Positions 9,921 through 19,138 of a DNA stretch of 64,000 nucleotides are shown here, one piece after another. Below the pieces are notes generated by a model, which saw only the letters and a program-made list of their open reading frames with translations, made no database searches and was not told where the DNA came from. Position 1 is the first letter of the stretch. Each line of letters starts with the position of its first letter. The stretch comes from Taeniopygia guttata (taxonomy: Eukaryota; Chordata; Aves; Passeriformes; Estrildidae): positions 102,112,501 through 102,176,500 of the forward strand of contig NC_133027.1 of assembly GCF_048771995.1 (NCBI RefSeq), written 5' to 3'. The translations under genes and the position numbers were made by a program.

Positions 9921-10420
9921 ATTCATGGAAAGATTCACAGCATCATTCAGGTTGTAATAGATCATTGAGTCCAACCATTAACCTAATACTACCAAATCCA
10001 CCACTCTCCCTTAGCACCAAATCTTGCACATCTTTTAAATCCCTCCAGGGATGGTAACTCCAACCACTTCCATGAGCAACCTGTTCCAATGCTTGACTAC
10101 ACTTTCCATAAAGAAATTTCTCCTAATACCCATTCTAAACCTCTCTTGGTGCAACTTGAGGGCATTTCTTCTAGTTCCATTGCTTGTTAATTGAATAAAG
10201 AGACCATCCCCCACCCTGCTACAGACTCCTTTCCAGTAGTTTTGGGCAGCAGTGAGGTCTCCCTTGAGACTCCTTTTCTCCAGGCTAAACGACCCCAGTT
10301 CCCTCAGTTACTGCTCAAAACACTTGTGCTCCAGACCCTTCACCAGCTCTGTTGCCCTTCTCTGGACATGCTCCAGCACCTCAATTTTTTTCTTGTAGTG
10401 AGGGGCCCTGTGAGCAGGGC
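9921..10420 (-). mobile_element. CR1 LINE 3' end, inverted
   Basis: Read on the minus strand this is a CR1 tail. A C-terminal RT fragment (VLEHVQRRATELVKGLEH, from a frame ending at 10308) is followed by the CR1 3' region with the words for 'dressed frequently cited' CR1 blocks such as the Lys/Arg-rich segment around 10090-10130, and finally the 3' terminal GTTGGACTCAATGATC-type sequence near 9955-9980. On the plus strand the hallmarks are GAGTCCAACC (9968-9977) and CTCCAGGGATGG (10044-10055). The copy is diverged and interrupted by stops. The right (5') boundary is fuzzy, with similarity fading beyond about 10420. Confidence 0.9.
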
Positions 10421-12790
10421 TTTCACTAGCAGTCTGAATGAAAGCAGCATGCTTCCATCCTCTCCCCTCCTTGGCACATTTCCTGCACCATTCCTTATGC
10501 TCTGCAATCAGCAAACCAATCTGGCTGAAAGAAAAAAAATTAAAAACTCTTACTTCCAGGATTAGTTTTCAAATGGCAGCAGCATGGTCTGAGATCATAT
10601 TAGGCTGCCAGTGAAATACACTATTTTGCCTGATATCGGAAATTAAAGCAGCCACTTCACTGGACAAGAGGCAACTTGGACCAGCAAGGCTGGGCTGTTG
10701 CTCTTCTGACACAGGCCTGCTCCTCACCTGGGGGGTGGAAGTGGACAAAGGGAAGTACATGATAGCTGGCAGTAGCTGGGGTTCTGATGTATTTCTACTA
10801 AAAATTATTCAGCTCCATTTCAACCCTTGGCCATTTTTTCTAACTTGCAATGGATGCAGTCAGAAGTGACACTGAAGAGGGTAAGCTATTTTATCCTGGG
10901 AGCTCTCCATGTCCTGAGTCTCCTGGTGACAGGACCTAAGAGGGAGAAACACCATACCACAACGTACAGGAAAGGCAAGAGCAGCAAAGAAAGAGCAGGG
11001 TTGTTAACATTACCTTGAAACAAAGCAGAGGTAATGTTTCCAGGGACAACCTAGAATTATGCATTTGTTGTTCTCTGAGCAAGCCCGTTGTCAATAATAA
11101 TGTATTTTTTGTGTGTGCTCAGGTTGTGGGAAGCTGTGTCTACTTCTCTTTTGATGCACAGAGAATGTTATCACAGAAAACACACGTTTGGTTTGTAAAA
11201 CTATTCTACCAGTGTCACTCCTGTAGGACTCCAGTGTGTCTTATACTTCTAAAAGGAAAGAGACAAACGACTGACTAAATCCAAGAGATTAACATGATAC
11301 TAACCTGATTTAGAAAGGAAAGAACCAGCAACTTCATGCTGGAAAACCCACAAATTGAAAAGAAAAATCAAGGTCAAGCATTTAACCATGGGGTGGATAA
11401 GTAATTACACCAAAACAACAGGTACCAAAGGGCAGATTTGTCATCTCTTGAAATTTCCATAATCGCTTTTTTTTTTTCTGGAAAATAAGGCCATAATCTC
11501 AATTACAAAAATAAAGTCCACATTATGTCGAATGTCACATTCTGAAACTGAACTTGCTTTTAAATTTAAATCTGTCAGTACAATTTATGGCTCAAAAGCT
11601 CCCCCTTGAAACAAATTTAAGCCTGTCATTAGTCTTGTTCAATGAACTCAGATAATTACGGTCTGATTTTTTTTTTTTTTTTAAGGATAACATCCACAAT
11701 TCAAAATTCCACCTGGGAACAGGCATCTAAAACCAAGAAACTGAAACACCTGTATTTTGGCTGCTGTGACTTTGACCAGTAAGATACTTGCATAAATGTG
11801 ATTTTTTTAAACGTGTCTGAAGTGGTTTTATTTTAATGACTCCAGTTGTTGAACAAAGGTATGTTGCCTCCTACCACAGATACAGCATTGTCTTTCTTGG
11901 AAAGCCTACAAATTCAAGGCAAAGCCTTCTAATAAAAACGAAGGCATTTGGGAAAATAATGACACAGCAATTCTGTGCCAGAAAGGAATGAACGAGGAGG
12001 ATGATCAGAGACCTCTGTCACTTCTAAACTTCTGTGATGCTTTCATTTCTGAAACAGCCCCGCTTAGAAAAAAATGAAAATGCATCAATTGCTAACAAGA
12101 CTCTGACAGAGTGATGGCAGTTCCTGTAAGACATTTGCTGCTTTTGTGCTGTTCCTAAGGGCTGGGGGGTTTCGGAGGCAGCAGAACACCGTGCCAACTT
12201 GCTGCAGGGCTCCCCTGGCCCTCCCCACGCCACGGCCCCCAGCTCCCCCTGTGCTGATGTCCCAGGGAGCTCACCAAAATGGCAGGAACTCAGCCCAGAG
12301 AGGGAATGGTGTTCTGGCTTGGAGAGCTGAGCTCGGCGGGCAGGGAAGAGAGGGCAAGGTCTCCCTCTTCTGACGGCAGCAAGGGGCAGCTGGGACCTCA
12401 CCCTTGCTTGAAGGCTCCCAGCCCACCAACTCGCCAGGTGTCCCTGCCAAAGCCTTGTTGAACATCATGACAAGCCCATAGAATTATTCTGAGGTTGAAT
12501 ACTGTAAATCACAGTCTGATTATTTTATGCAAAAGTGGGAAGCTTGATACTCAAATCCTTAAAAGGTCAGAAGAAGGATCAGGAAAACTGAGAACACAAA
12601 TTAAGGTTTTATGCTTTTGATGGAGACCAACTCATAACTGGCAGGATAAACACAAAGAATGCAGTCTGGCTGTAGCCAGCCCACACAATTTTATGGAAAT
12701 GTTGTCCAGAGCTAAGAGTTTTGTGTAGCTAAACTTGTTATGGCAGAGTAAGATGGGTCCAATTTGTAGCATGTCAGAAGGCTTCTTGAT
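10421..12790. other. Non-coding DNA with a GC-richer patch
   Basis: No gene was recognised. A T16 run lies at 11667-11682 and a shorter T11 at 11467-11477. The patch 12150-12470 is richer in G+C, with overlapping chance ORFs on both strands (12024-12401 -, 12146-12373 +) that lack any motif. The block 11560-11660 is unusually even in composition and CpG-free, like many conserved non-coding elements. Confidence 0.5.
11667..11682 (+). repeat. T16 homopolymer
   Basis: A run of 16 T (A on the minus strand). It could be slippage-derived or the tail of an old retro-insertion, but no retro-element was recognised beside it. Confidence 0.85.
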
Positions 12791-12922
12791 AATCACAGAA
12801 TATTCTGGGTTGGAAGGGACTCACAAGGATAATCAAGTCCAACTCCTAAGTGAACAACCCATACTGGAGGCAAAGACACAATGTTGGCCTTACTAGCGCC
12901 ATGCTCTAACAAACTGAGCTAA
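12791..12922 (-). mobile_element. tRNA-Ile/CR1-type SINE (TguSINE1-like)
   Basis: On the minus strand the element begins TTAGCTCAGTTTGTTAGAGC (12922 down to 12903), the D-arm and A-box of a tRNA-Ile. It continues through an anticodon-arm-like GCTAGTAAGGCC and a degraded T-arm, then GTATGGG as in the acceptor side. It then passes into a CR1-like tail ending ...GTCCCTTCCAACCCAGAATATTCTGTGATT at the left edge (12791). This head-plus-tail structure is that of bird tRNA-derived SINEs that borrow the CR1 machinery. The B-box is mutated (the expected GGTTCGA is lost), so the copy is unlikely to be transcribed by Pol III. No clear target-site duplication was seen. It is the best marker of host lineage in the window. 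Confidence 0.8.
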
Positions 12923-13878
12923 TGATTCTTTGTTCAAATTTAAATTAGACATTTGCTTCTATTTTGGGTTATACCAAAAACCCTTGTGTTTCAGGTAAAT
13001 CAAATAATACCTAACTGATTCAACAGAGATTTGCTTGTATTGATTAATTGGGCAAGTAGAGATGCTGAGACAGACCTAGAAAGATTGTTAAATTCCATCG
13101 CTTATTTTCAGAGGTCATTTTGGAAATCACAAGTAATACAGGCTATTCTGGGTTCCAGACTAGACACAAAAAGCAAACAGAGGCAAAGCACATGTTGAGC
13201 TGTGGTTTTAATTCTATTTTCATCATAGTTTATATGACTTAGGACTCCAGCAAGCAAACAAGCCAACCATTGAATCCAAAACTCAGCATAGATTTTGCAT
13301 AGCTCAGCACAGAGAACTTACAATATCTGAATGGTATTCTTCAGTTAAGTAAAAATAAAACTAGAAAATTAGTAGCTGGTGAAGAAGAAAACAAGCCTTT
13401 CTCACATTTGTGTATAGTTCAAAGAAATTTAATAGCCAAGAGGTGATATCATGCTTTTTCACTCTTGCTCTAATCTACACTGTAAATCAAAACAATTTCG
13501 TAAAAGGTTAAATTATTAAGAACAGTGGGCCGATGGAAGTGTCATGCAACCAGGAAACCAGGATGACCATAAAAAGAAAATGAGGCTGCTGGTAACCATT
13601 ATAATGTAAGGCTGAATCACAAATGCTAACACCAAAGACCTTTTTCTGTTCCAGTTATAACCCTTGAGAGTTTTGCCTGTTGGGGTTTTTTCCCTCTTTG
13701 AAGGCAGAAGTAGGCCTATAACCATCCCCGTTTCAGTTTCTCTCTTCCCAGCGATGGTTTCTTACAGTCTGTCATTGTCTGTGAGCTTAAACAGAGCACT
13801 GCATAAGCTGTATGCATCACATATCTGTCCCCAAGATGTAAAATCCTTCCCTGCGAGGGAACATTTTGGTGCAGTCTA

Positions 13879-13886
13879 ATGCAAAT
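13879..13886 (+). promoter_or_regulatory. Octamer motif ATGCAAAT
   Basis: An exact POU-factor octamer lies about 160 bp left of the CpG island edge. It may belong to the proximal promoter, but no neighbouring SOX site was seen. Confidence 0.35.
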
Positions 13887-13973
13887 GCTGAGCCCGAGGG
13901 AAGAAGGACCGATGAGGTATTTAATCAAAATGTTTCAGTAGACTTAAAAAAAAAAAATAAAATCATTTAGGAC

Positions 13974-13982
13974 GACCAATGG
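13974..13982 (+). promoter_or_regulatory. CCAAT box (NF-Y type)
   Basis: GACCAATGG fits the NF-Y consensus closely (CCAAT followed by GG, preceded by a purine). It lies about 65 bp outside the island and some 900 bp upstream of the splice donor. NF-Y boxes normally sit within about 100 bp of a start site, so this suggests a start near the left edge of the island or a role from farther away. Confidence 0.35.
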
Positions 13983-14401
13983 CAAAGATCAGTGACCACA
14001 GGAGCAAGTTCCTACATTGCTCGCTGTATTAGAGAATTAACTTCTAAATTAACCCAAAGCGGAGGAGCCGCCCTGGAGCCGGAGGCGGCCCCGGCAGGCG
14101 CAGCAGCCCTTCCCCGCTCAGGGCAGAGAGCTCCCGGGTGAGCGGGAGCCCGCCTTTACCGCGGCCACTTTCCCCCTCCGGCGCCCCGGGGCTGGGGGAG
14201 GCCGGGCCACAGCGCCCGGAGCCCCGGCACGGCTGCCCCGCTCCGCATGACACCCCGGCGCCGGGAGAGCACCCCAGCATCCCAGCCCCTCTGCGGCGGG
14301 ACCCCTCGGCCCCGGGGCTGGCGCGGTGTCGTCCCCCGGCGCCGCCGCCCGGGCGGGAGCGGGAGCGGGAGCGGTGCCCGGCCCCACCGCCCTGCGGCAT
14401 G

Positions 14402-14915
14402 CGGCGGGATCCCGCGGCAGCCCCTCGCCCGCACCCCGCCGGCCCGGCGGGAGCCGCTGACAGGTCGCCGCCAGTGGCCCCGGCACCTGCGCTGCGCTCA
14501 CCGCCCTGAGAGGAGGGGCTGCCGGCCAGACCGCGGCGCGGCGGAGCGGGAGGGAGGGAGAGAGGGAGGGAGGCGGCGGCGGCGGCGCACGGCCGGCGGC
14601 GGGCGGGCCCCCGGGGGCGGCGGGCGCCCCTCGCCCCGCCGCGGGGCCGGGCGGCCGCGGCGCCACCGACACCTTACTTCCTGCTTCGCTACCCGGGGCC
14701 AGACCCATCGCGGCGGAGGGATCCCGCCGCCTCCCGCAGCCTCCTCCCCCTCCTGCTTCTGCTTTTCCCGGCTCCCTGCTGCAAGGAAATTATTTGACAG
14801 CGATTTGCTGACACTGGGGATTTTTTTCTTTTTCTTTTTTCTTTTTTTTTTTTTCTTTCTTTCTTTTTGCATCACGGACTCGGCAGCTCGGCGGGCGGGG
14901 GAGGCCGTGCCGGAG
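14402..14915 (+). other. Putative non-coding first exon (5' UTR); start unknown
   Basis: The right end is fixed by the donor CGGAG|GTAAGT. The coordinates given span the ATG-free stretch, not a mapped start site. The last plus-strand ATG before the donor is at 14399, and none occurs for the next 514 bases, as expected of a 5' leader without upstream start codons. The composition changes from CpG-island DNA to a distinctive segment at about 14780-14820 (AAGGAAATTATTTGACAGCG), then a 49-base pyrimidine tract, then GC-rich sequence again. The product is unknown. If the reading is right, the start codon lies in a later exon outside what I could recognise. Confidence 0.45.
14821..14869 (+). repeat. 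Pyrimidine (T-rich) tract in putative exon 1
   Basis: An unbroken run of T and C, mostly T with scattered C, ends just before GCATCACGG. In a transcript it would be a U-rich leader segment able to bind polypyrimidine-tract or ELAV-type proteins and to pair with the A-tract at 15290-15309. Confidence 0.85.
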
Positions 14916-14921
14916 GTAAGT
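14916..14921 (+). other. Consensus splice donor
   Basis: AG|GTAAGT (14914-14921) is an exact match to the U1 pairing consensus at the eight central positions. It is the strongest donor in the island and sets plus-strand transcription. Confidence 0.6.
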
Positions 14922-15083
14922 GCCGGTGCCCGGAGCCTCCCCCGGCGCGGGGCCCCCGCCCCGCTCCGCTCCATGTGCCGCCGCCGCCGGGGTGGGTGCC
15001 GGGCAGCGGGGCCGCGCTGGGCCGGGCCGGGGGAGTGCGTTTCCTGGCGGAGCGATATTTGTTTACAGGATGGGCGCCGTACT

Positions 15084-15229
15084 GTAAGTGAAGTAGGACC
15101 GAGCCCGGGGCAGCTCCGTAATAAATTAATATCGCGATTTGCTCCCGCTCGCCGACACCGCCACGAGCCCCGCGCCCGCCCCCCTCCCCCGCCCGCCTGC
15201 ACTTGTTGCAGACTTCGCTCCAGGTAGGG
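15084..15229 (+). other. Two alternative donor-like sites
   Basis: ACT|GTAAGT with GT at 15084-15085 and CAG|GTAGGG with GT at 15224-15225 are acceptable plus-strand donors in the same island. Alternative first exons ending at these sites are plausible. The first is weaker at the exon side, and the second at the +5 position. Confidence 0.25.
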
Positions 15230-15274
15230 GCAACGCTTCGCAAGTTTCGTTTTTGCAGGAGCCGGGGCTGCGCT

Positions 15275-15342
15275 GGAAGGAGAGGAGGGAAAAAAAAAAA
15301 AAAAAAAAAGGGGGGGGTGGTGGGGGAGGAGGGAGAAAAAAG
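15275..15342 (+). repeat. Purine tract with A20 and G8 runs
   Basis: Starting at GGAAGGAGAGGAGGG, the tract runs into A20 (15290-15309), G8 (15310-15317), TGGT, G5, AGGAGGG and A6. Only two T interrupt 68 purines. The G-rich half (15310-15333) satisfies a G-quadruplex pattern if the G8 run is used as two triplets, and the whole tract could form triplex (H-) DNA. Homopolymer length may be assembly-limited. Confidence 0.85.
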
Positions 15343-15870
15343 TTTGCAGCTCGCAGTTGACTTTCGGTCTGCAGCGCCGAGGCCCTGCCGGCTGCCGCCG
15401 CCGCCTCCTGCCCGTCCGGGCGCGGGCGGGCGGGGGGCGCTGCCCGGTACCTGCCCGGGCCGGGCGGGCGGCGGGGCCGGCGCGGGGCGCCCCCACCGCG
15501 GCGCTGCTGCGAGTCCCGGGCGCCGCCGCGCCGTGCCGGGAGCAGAGGCGGGGAAGGGCGGCTCGGCGGGGCTCGCCGCGGAAGTTCTCCGAGCCGCGCT
15601 GCCCGTCACGGCCCCTGACACGAGTGGGCGACCCGAGCGCTGCTCCTCTCGTCCTTCGTCCCGCAGCGCGCTCGGTGCCGTCTCGGTATCAGTGCTGGGC
15701 GCGGAGCGGTCCCGGAGCTCTGCTGTGGAGCCCTTCCCGGGCGGCACCGCGTGGGGCGAGCTCGTTTCGGAGGAATGGGGATTTCTCTCTCCATTCCTGC
15801 GGGAGAGGAGCGCTCGGCAGGCTGGGCGCTGGCGGGGCGCTCCGGTTTTCTGGCCCGTCAAAATTACGGA

Positions 15871-18566
15871 GTGGTAAGGAACAAAAACTCTTAGCCAGGT
15901 ATTTAAATACCGGAGAGGCGATTTGCAAGTGAAATTAATCGGCAGTTAACCAGTTAATAAATGGATTATGCCTATTCATCCTTCAGCTGACTTTACAGAG
16001 TGGTTTTCACGTCTGCCTGTCGACTAACCAGGCTTGACTGATCGAGATGTAAACCTAACCAGGTTATTGCTTTCATCCTGTAAAATCTGACCTGCACTTG
16101 CTTGTCCTTGCACATCAGTGCTGGTCCTCATTCAGATAGTTACAGGTGAGGTGCATACATGCTTACATACTGACATGATGGCAGCAAATTACATAGGATA
16201 ACCCATAGCTTAAATATTTATGGAAAATATTGTATTTAACTGCATGATTAATGGTTTAAGCATGCAAGCACTGAGGGGGGAGTTTTATGCCGTTGGTAGC
16301 TACAATTTTACTGTGGGTATGGGAAGAGGAGAGAGTTCACCTGGCAGGGTTGGCCTGGCTGCTCGGCAGGGCCACTCTGCTGCCAGTACCCATCTTGCTT
16401 GGGCCTCTGTCTTGCAGTGCTACCTTGGGACCAGGGATGTGTCTGCTGCCCTCACTTAGGGTATAGTGTCATGATGAAGTGACCCATCATTACAATGTCA
16501 GTGTGTGCGTGAGTTGTTCCTGCATGTGGTACGTGCAGCTGTTGGCTGTCATCGCTTATCTGCTTCGCAGTCTTGGATGATCAGTTGGATCAGAATGGAG
16601 CCATTGCATTAATAAGGTGCATCTATCTAGAAGTAACCCATTTTGCTTTACTGTACACTGAAGTGATGGAATTTAATATGCCCTGGTTGGTATCTTACCT
16701 TTTTTCCAAGTGTTGTTCAAGGCACAAATACAACAATCGAAGGGCTCTATGTTCCATGCATGCTCTCTGCATGCATGCTGTGCAGCTTTGCATAAAACAA
16801 GTAAAGACTTTTTTTTTGAATTTAGATAAGTGATTTTTCATATGAAGAAAATGTGTTGTTTTTTTTTTCTACTGTAGAGGATACTCTGATAATCTTTGGA
16901 AAAATTAAAGGCTTTAGTATAGCCTACTCAAAAAGTTTTGGTGCAAATGAACACTCTAGAGCAATCTGTTCTACTATTGATGAGCAGCTTGTGTTTCTGA
17001 AGTTGGAGACCTCAGTGAGGACCTGAGCAGCATGTGGTGTAGTGGTCAAACCTGCGTATCTTGAAAAGCCAAAAAAACTCAAGTACAAGTCATGCACTTC
17101 ACTGTGAAACTTGGCCTGAGTGTGACCTGGAGAACTGGTCTTTTGATGATATGATAACACTGGAGCTTTATCATGCTGTTGTGTCAGTGTATGTTCTGCT
17201 GTTGGCATCCCTTCCTGGGAAAGAGGGATGAGGCCACAGGTAGCTAGGCAGGCATCCTGCCTCCAGTATTTTGTATCACGGGCCAACATGAATGTAAATA
17301 AACCACAGCATGACTAACCTCTCTACCTAACATTGACTCATGTTGTATTTTGATAGACTGAAAAAGTCTCCATGCCTAAGCCATTTCATTTTCTCAACCT
17401 GTATCTTAATAATAATGATCTGCCTATTGCAAATATTCCGGGATTCATTAAGACCATAAAGCGAGTCCTTGTTTTAGGTTTGTTTTGCTTCTGGGTAGTG
17501 CTCAACTAGCCTAGATAGAAAAAAGGAATTCCTAGATTTTAAACTCAAAATTCTGTTACTTTTCTTCTTTTGGCCATTTTAATTCTTCAGGTGATACAGT
17601 GAGGCTTGCAATTATAAACTGGACTCATAACTTGGCATCTGGCAGGGAATGTGAGAAAAGTATAAGAAGATCAGGTCTGTAAAGTACTGTAGGTTTCCTA
17701 AAACAGTAAGTTAATATTTTGCTGTGAATATTTTCATCTTATTTTTTTTGTTTGTTCCAATCAAGTGGGGAATATATCACCTAAAAACTTACTCAGCCAA
17801 GTGTTTGAGAAGGCCCTTCTCTCCTTTTGCCAATACTGTAATGGAACAGTTTAAAAAAGAAGGGCCCTATGTTGTGCCTCCTTAATATGTCATAATAACT
17901 GTGAGATAAGGCAGTTTCATTTCAGCTTCCTTAGAAATATGTGTTTGTTTTTTGGTTTTTTAAAAAGCAGTGTTTGACAGACACAAAGTAATGGTTGATG
18001 TGGAAACAATTTGTTTCCTCTCCTTGCGTTCTTTTGAGAGCTGCATAGCTCCAATAAAAAATTATCATCAGAACTACAATTTTTCCTGTCCCTGAAATTA
18101 ACGGATCCTTTGCCTGCCTTCCACTTGAGAGAAGTAGGCAAAAGCATCTTCAAGTGCACGTAGGAATTCTGCCTGGAGTAGCTGCCACACCCGTGGTTAT
18201 TTAGGTAAGGTGAGGAGCACAAGTGGTGTCTCTGACTTCCATGGCACTGCTTACAAGGGTAGAGTTACCATCTGTGTAAGTGGGGAGGGACTAGGGGGCT
18301 GCATTCAAAACTGAAGGAGAAGGAAGGCAGCAAATTCCATACATTTTGCTGTATGTGAAGTTACAAGACCTTAACTTGTCCATCTCTAAGAAACCTATTA
18401 CTGTAATCAGTTGCAGGGCTGTGAGGGGAAATTGGGCCTTCTAAGATAAAGACTAAAATAGCACATTCAAATATATTTTAAGAAAGGCAACTCTTCCTTC
18501 AAAGAGTAGGTCTGAACCTGGTTCAAAGAACAGTAGCAACAATCTCATTGGGTTTTTTTTTTGTCT
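15871..18566. other. Intronic-type DNA, no gene seen
   Basis: Nothing coding was recognised. The stretch 16735-16800 is dense in GCATGC/ATGCAT words, and T-runs occur at 16860. ORFs of 79-121 codons (16220 +, 16573 +, 16924 -, 17917 -) show no motif. Confidence 0.5.
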
Positions 18567-18921
18567 TTAGCAACTATTTGCTTGAAACCAAACAGATTTA
18601 AGAGATTCACTGAAATTACTTTTGAGCAGCATGCGTTTAGGCACCAAGTTAACTATGGAGCTTGTGGGAGTATCTCCTGTTAGATCTGAAATGCTGAGAA
18701 TGGGCTCTTGCACCATCATCTCCTTGCTGCTGCCACTGTATGTCCAGGCTGGCCAGGAGGACAAAGTTGGCCAGCAGCTCATATTGACACTGGTTCTTGA
18801 TGTTGGTTTCTGTGAGCACAAGGGATAGTGTTTTGATAAAAATTTCTTTTCTCTCTTTCTGGCTTGCCTGTGTCACTTCATGATGGTGGGGATGTGGGCT
18901 CACCTGGACCTGCTCAAAACA
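18567..18921 (-). pseudogene. Coding-like, frame-broken minus-strand segment, unidentified
   Basis: Two overlapping minus-strand frames look more protein-like than their surroundings. The upstream one (ending at 18649) contains SQKERKEIFIKTLSLVL and YELLANFVLLASLDIQW, an amphipathic helical pattern. The downstream one (ending at 18567) contains MMVQEPILSISDLTGDTP and SIVNLVPKRMLLKSNF, a typical disordered Ser/Thr/Pro-containing segment. Protein-like character passes from one frame to the other near 18730, as expected of a pseudogene with a frameshift. A pyrimidine tract ending GAGCAG on the minus strand at about 18921 could be an acceptor. I do not recognise the family, and chance is not excluded. 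Confidence 0.2.
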
Positions 18922-19117
18922 GCAGCAGAAAAAAAAACCCAAACCATTGATTTGTGTGGGGAAAAACTGGAAAATGTGCTCAGGCTACAACCTGCTGCCA
19001 CAGAAACTTGAAGGAAAATACATAATTTATGTTACTTTGTTCTTGAGAGGATGATGATTTGGGGAACCCAGGACATACTCTTAAATATATGGCCTATTAC
19101 TGTGTAATAGTGTTTGA

Positions 19118-19138
19118 TTTTTTTTTTTTTTTTTTTTT
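19118..19138 (+). repeat. T21 homopolymer
   Basis: A run of 21 T ending AAGCTT. No flanking retro-element was recognised. Confidence 0.85.

Larger units (their letters stand above)
12923..14040. other. Non-coding DNA leading to the CpG island
   Basis: AT-rich sequence with no recognised gene or repeat. Three 69-71 codon ORFs near 13.5-13.9 kb have no motif. The last 170 bp hold the octamer and CCAAT words listed separately and an A-rich run at 13946-13958. Confidence 0.5.
14045..15870. promoter_or_regulatory. CpG island, probable gene promoter
   Basis: About 1.8 kb is extremely rich in G+C and CpG, with GC boxes (GGGCGG/CCGCCC words around 14345, 14620 and 14890), and is bordered on both sides by AT-rich DNA. 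In vertebrates such islands mark promoters of housekeeping and developmental genes. A consensus splice donor at 14916 on the plus strand gives direction. Minus-strand donor-like words (GCAG|GTACCG near 15445) are weaker, so divergent transcription is possible but not supported. Overlapping ORFs of 190-330 codons occur on both strands because the GC-rich sequence has few stops. None has domain character. Confidence 0.8.

Noticed and set aside
12903..12922. tRNA-Ile gene on the minus strand
   Set aside because: Only the D-arm side is intact. The T-arm/B-box is lost and a CR1-type tail follows, so it is a SINE, not a tRNA gene.
14247..15861. Several 190-330 codon ORFs on both strands in the CpG island
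   Set aside because: GC-rich DNA has few stops. The frames overlap on both strands, are low-complexity Pro/Ala/Arg/Gly, run through the poly-A and poly-T tracts, and cross the consensus donor.
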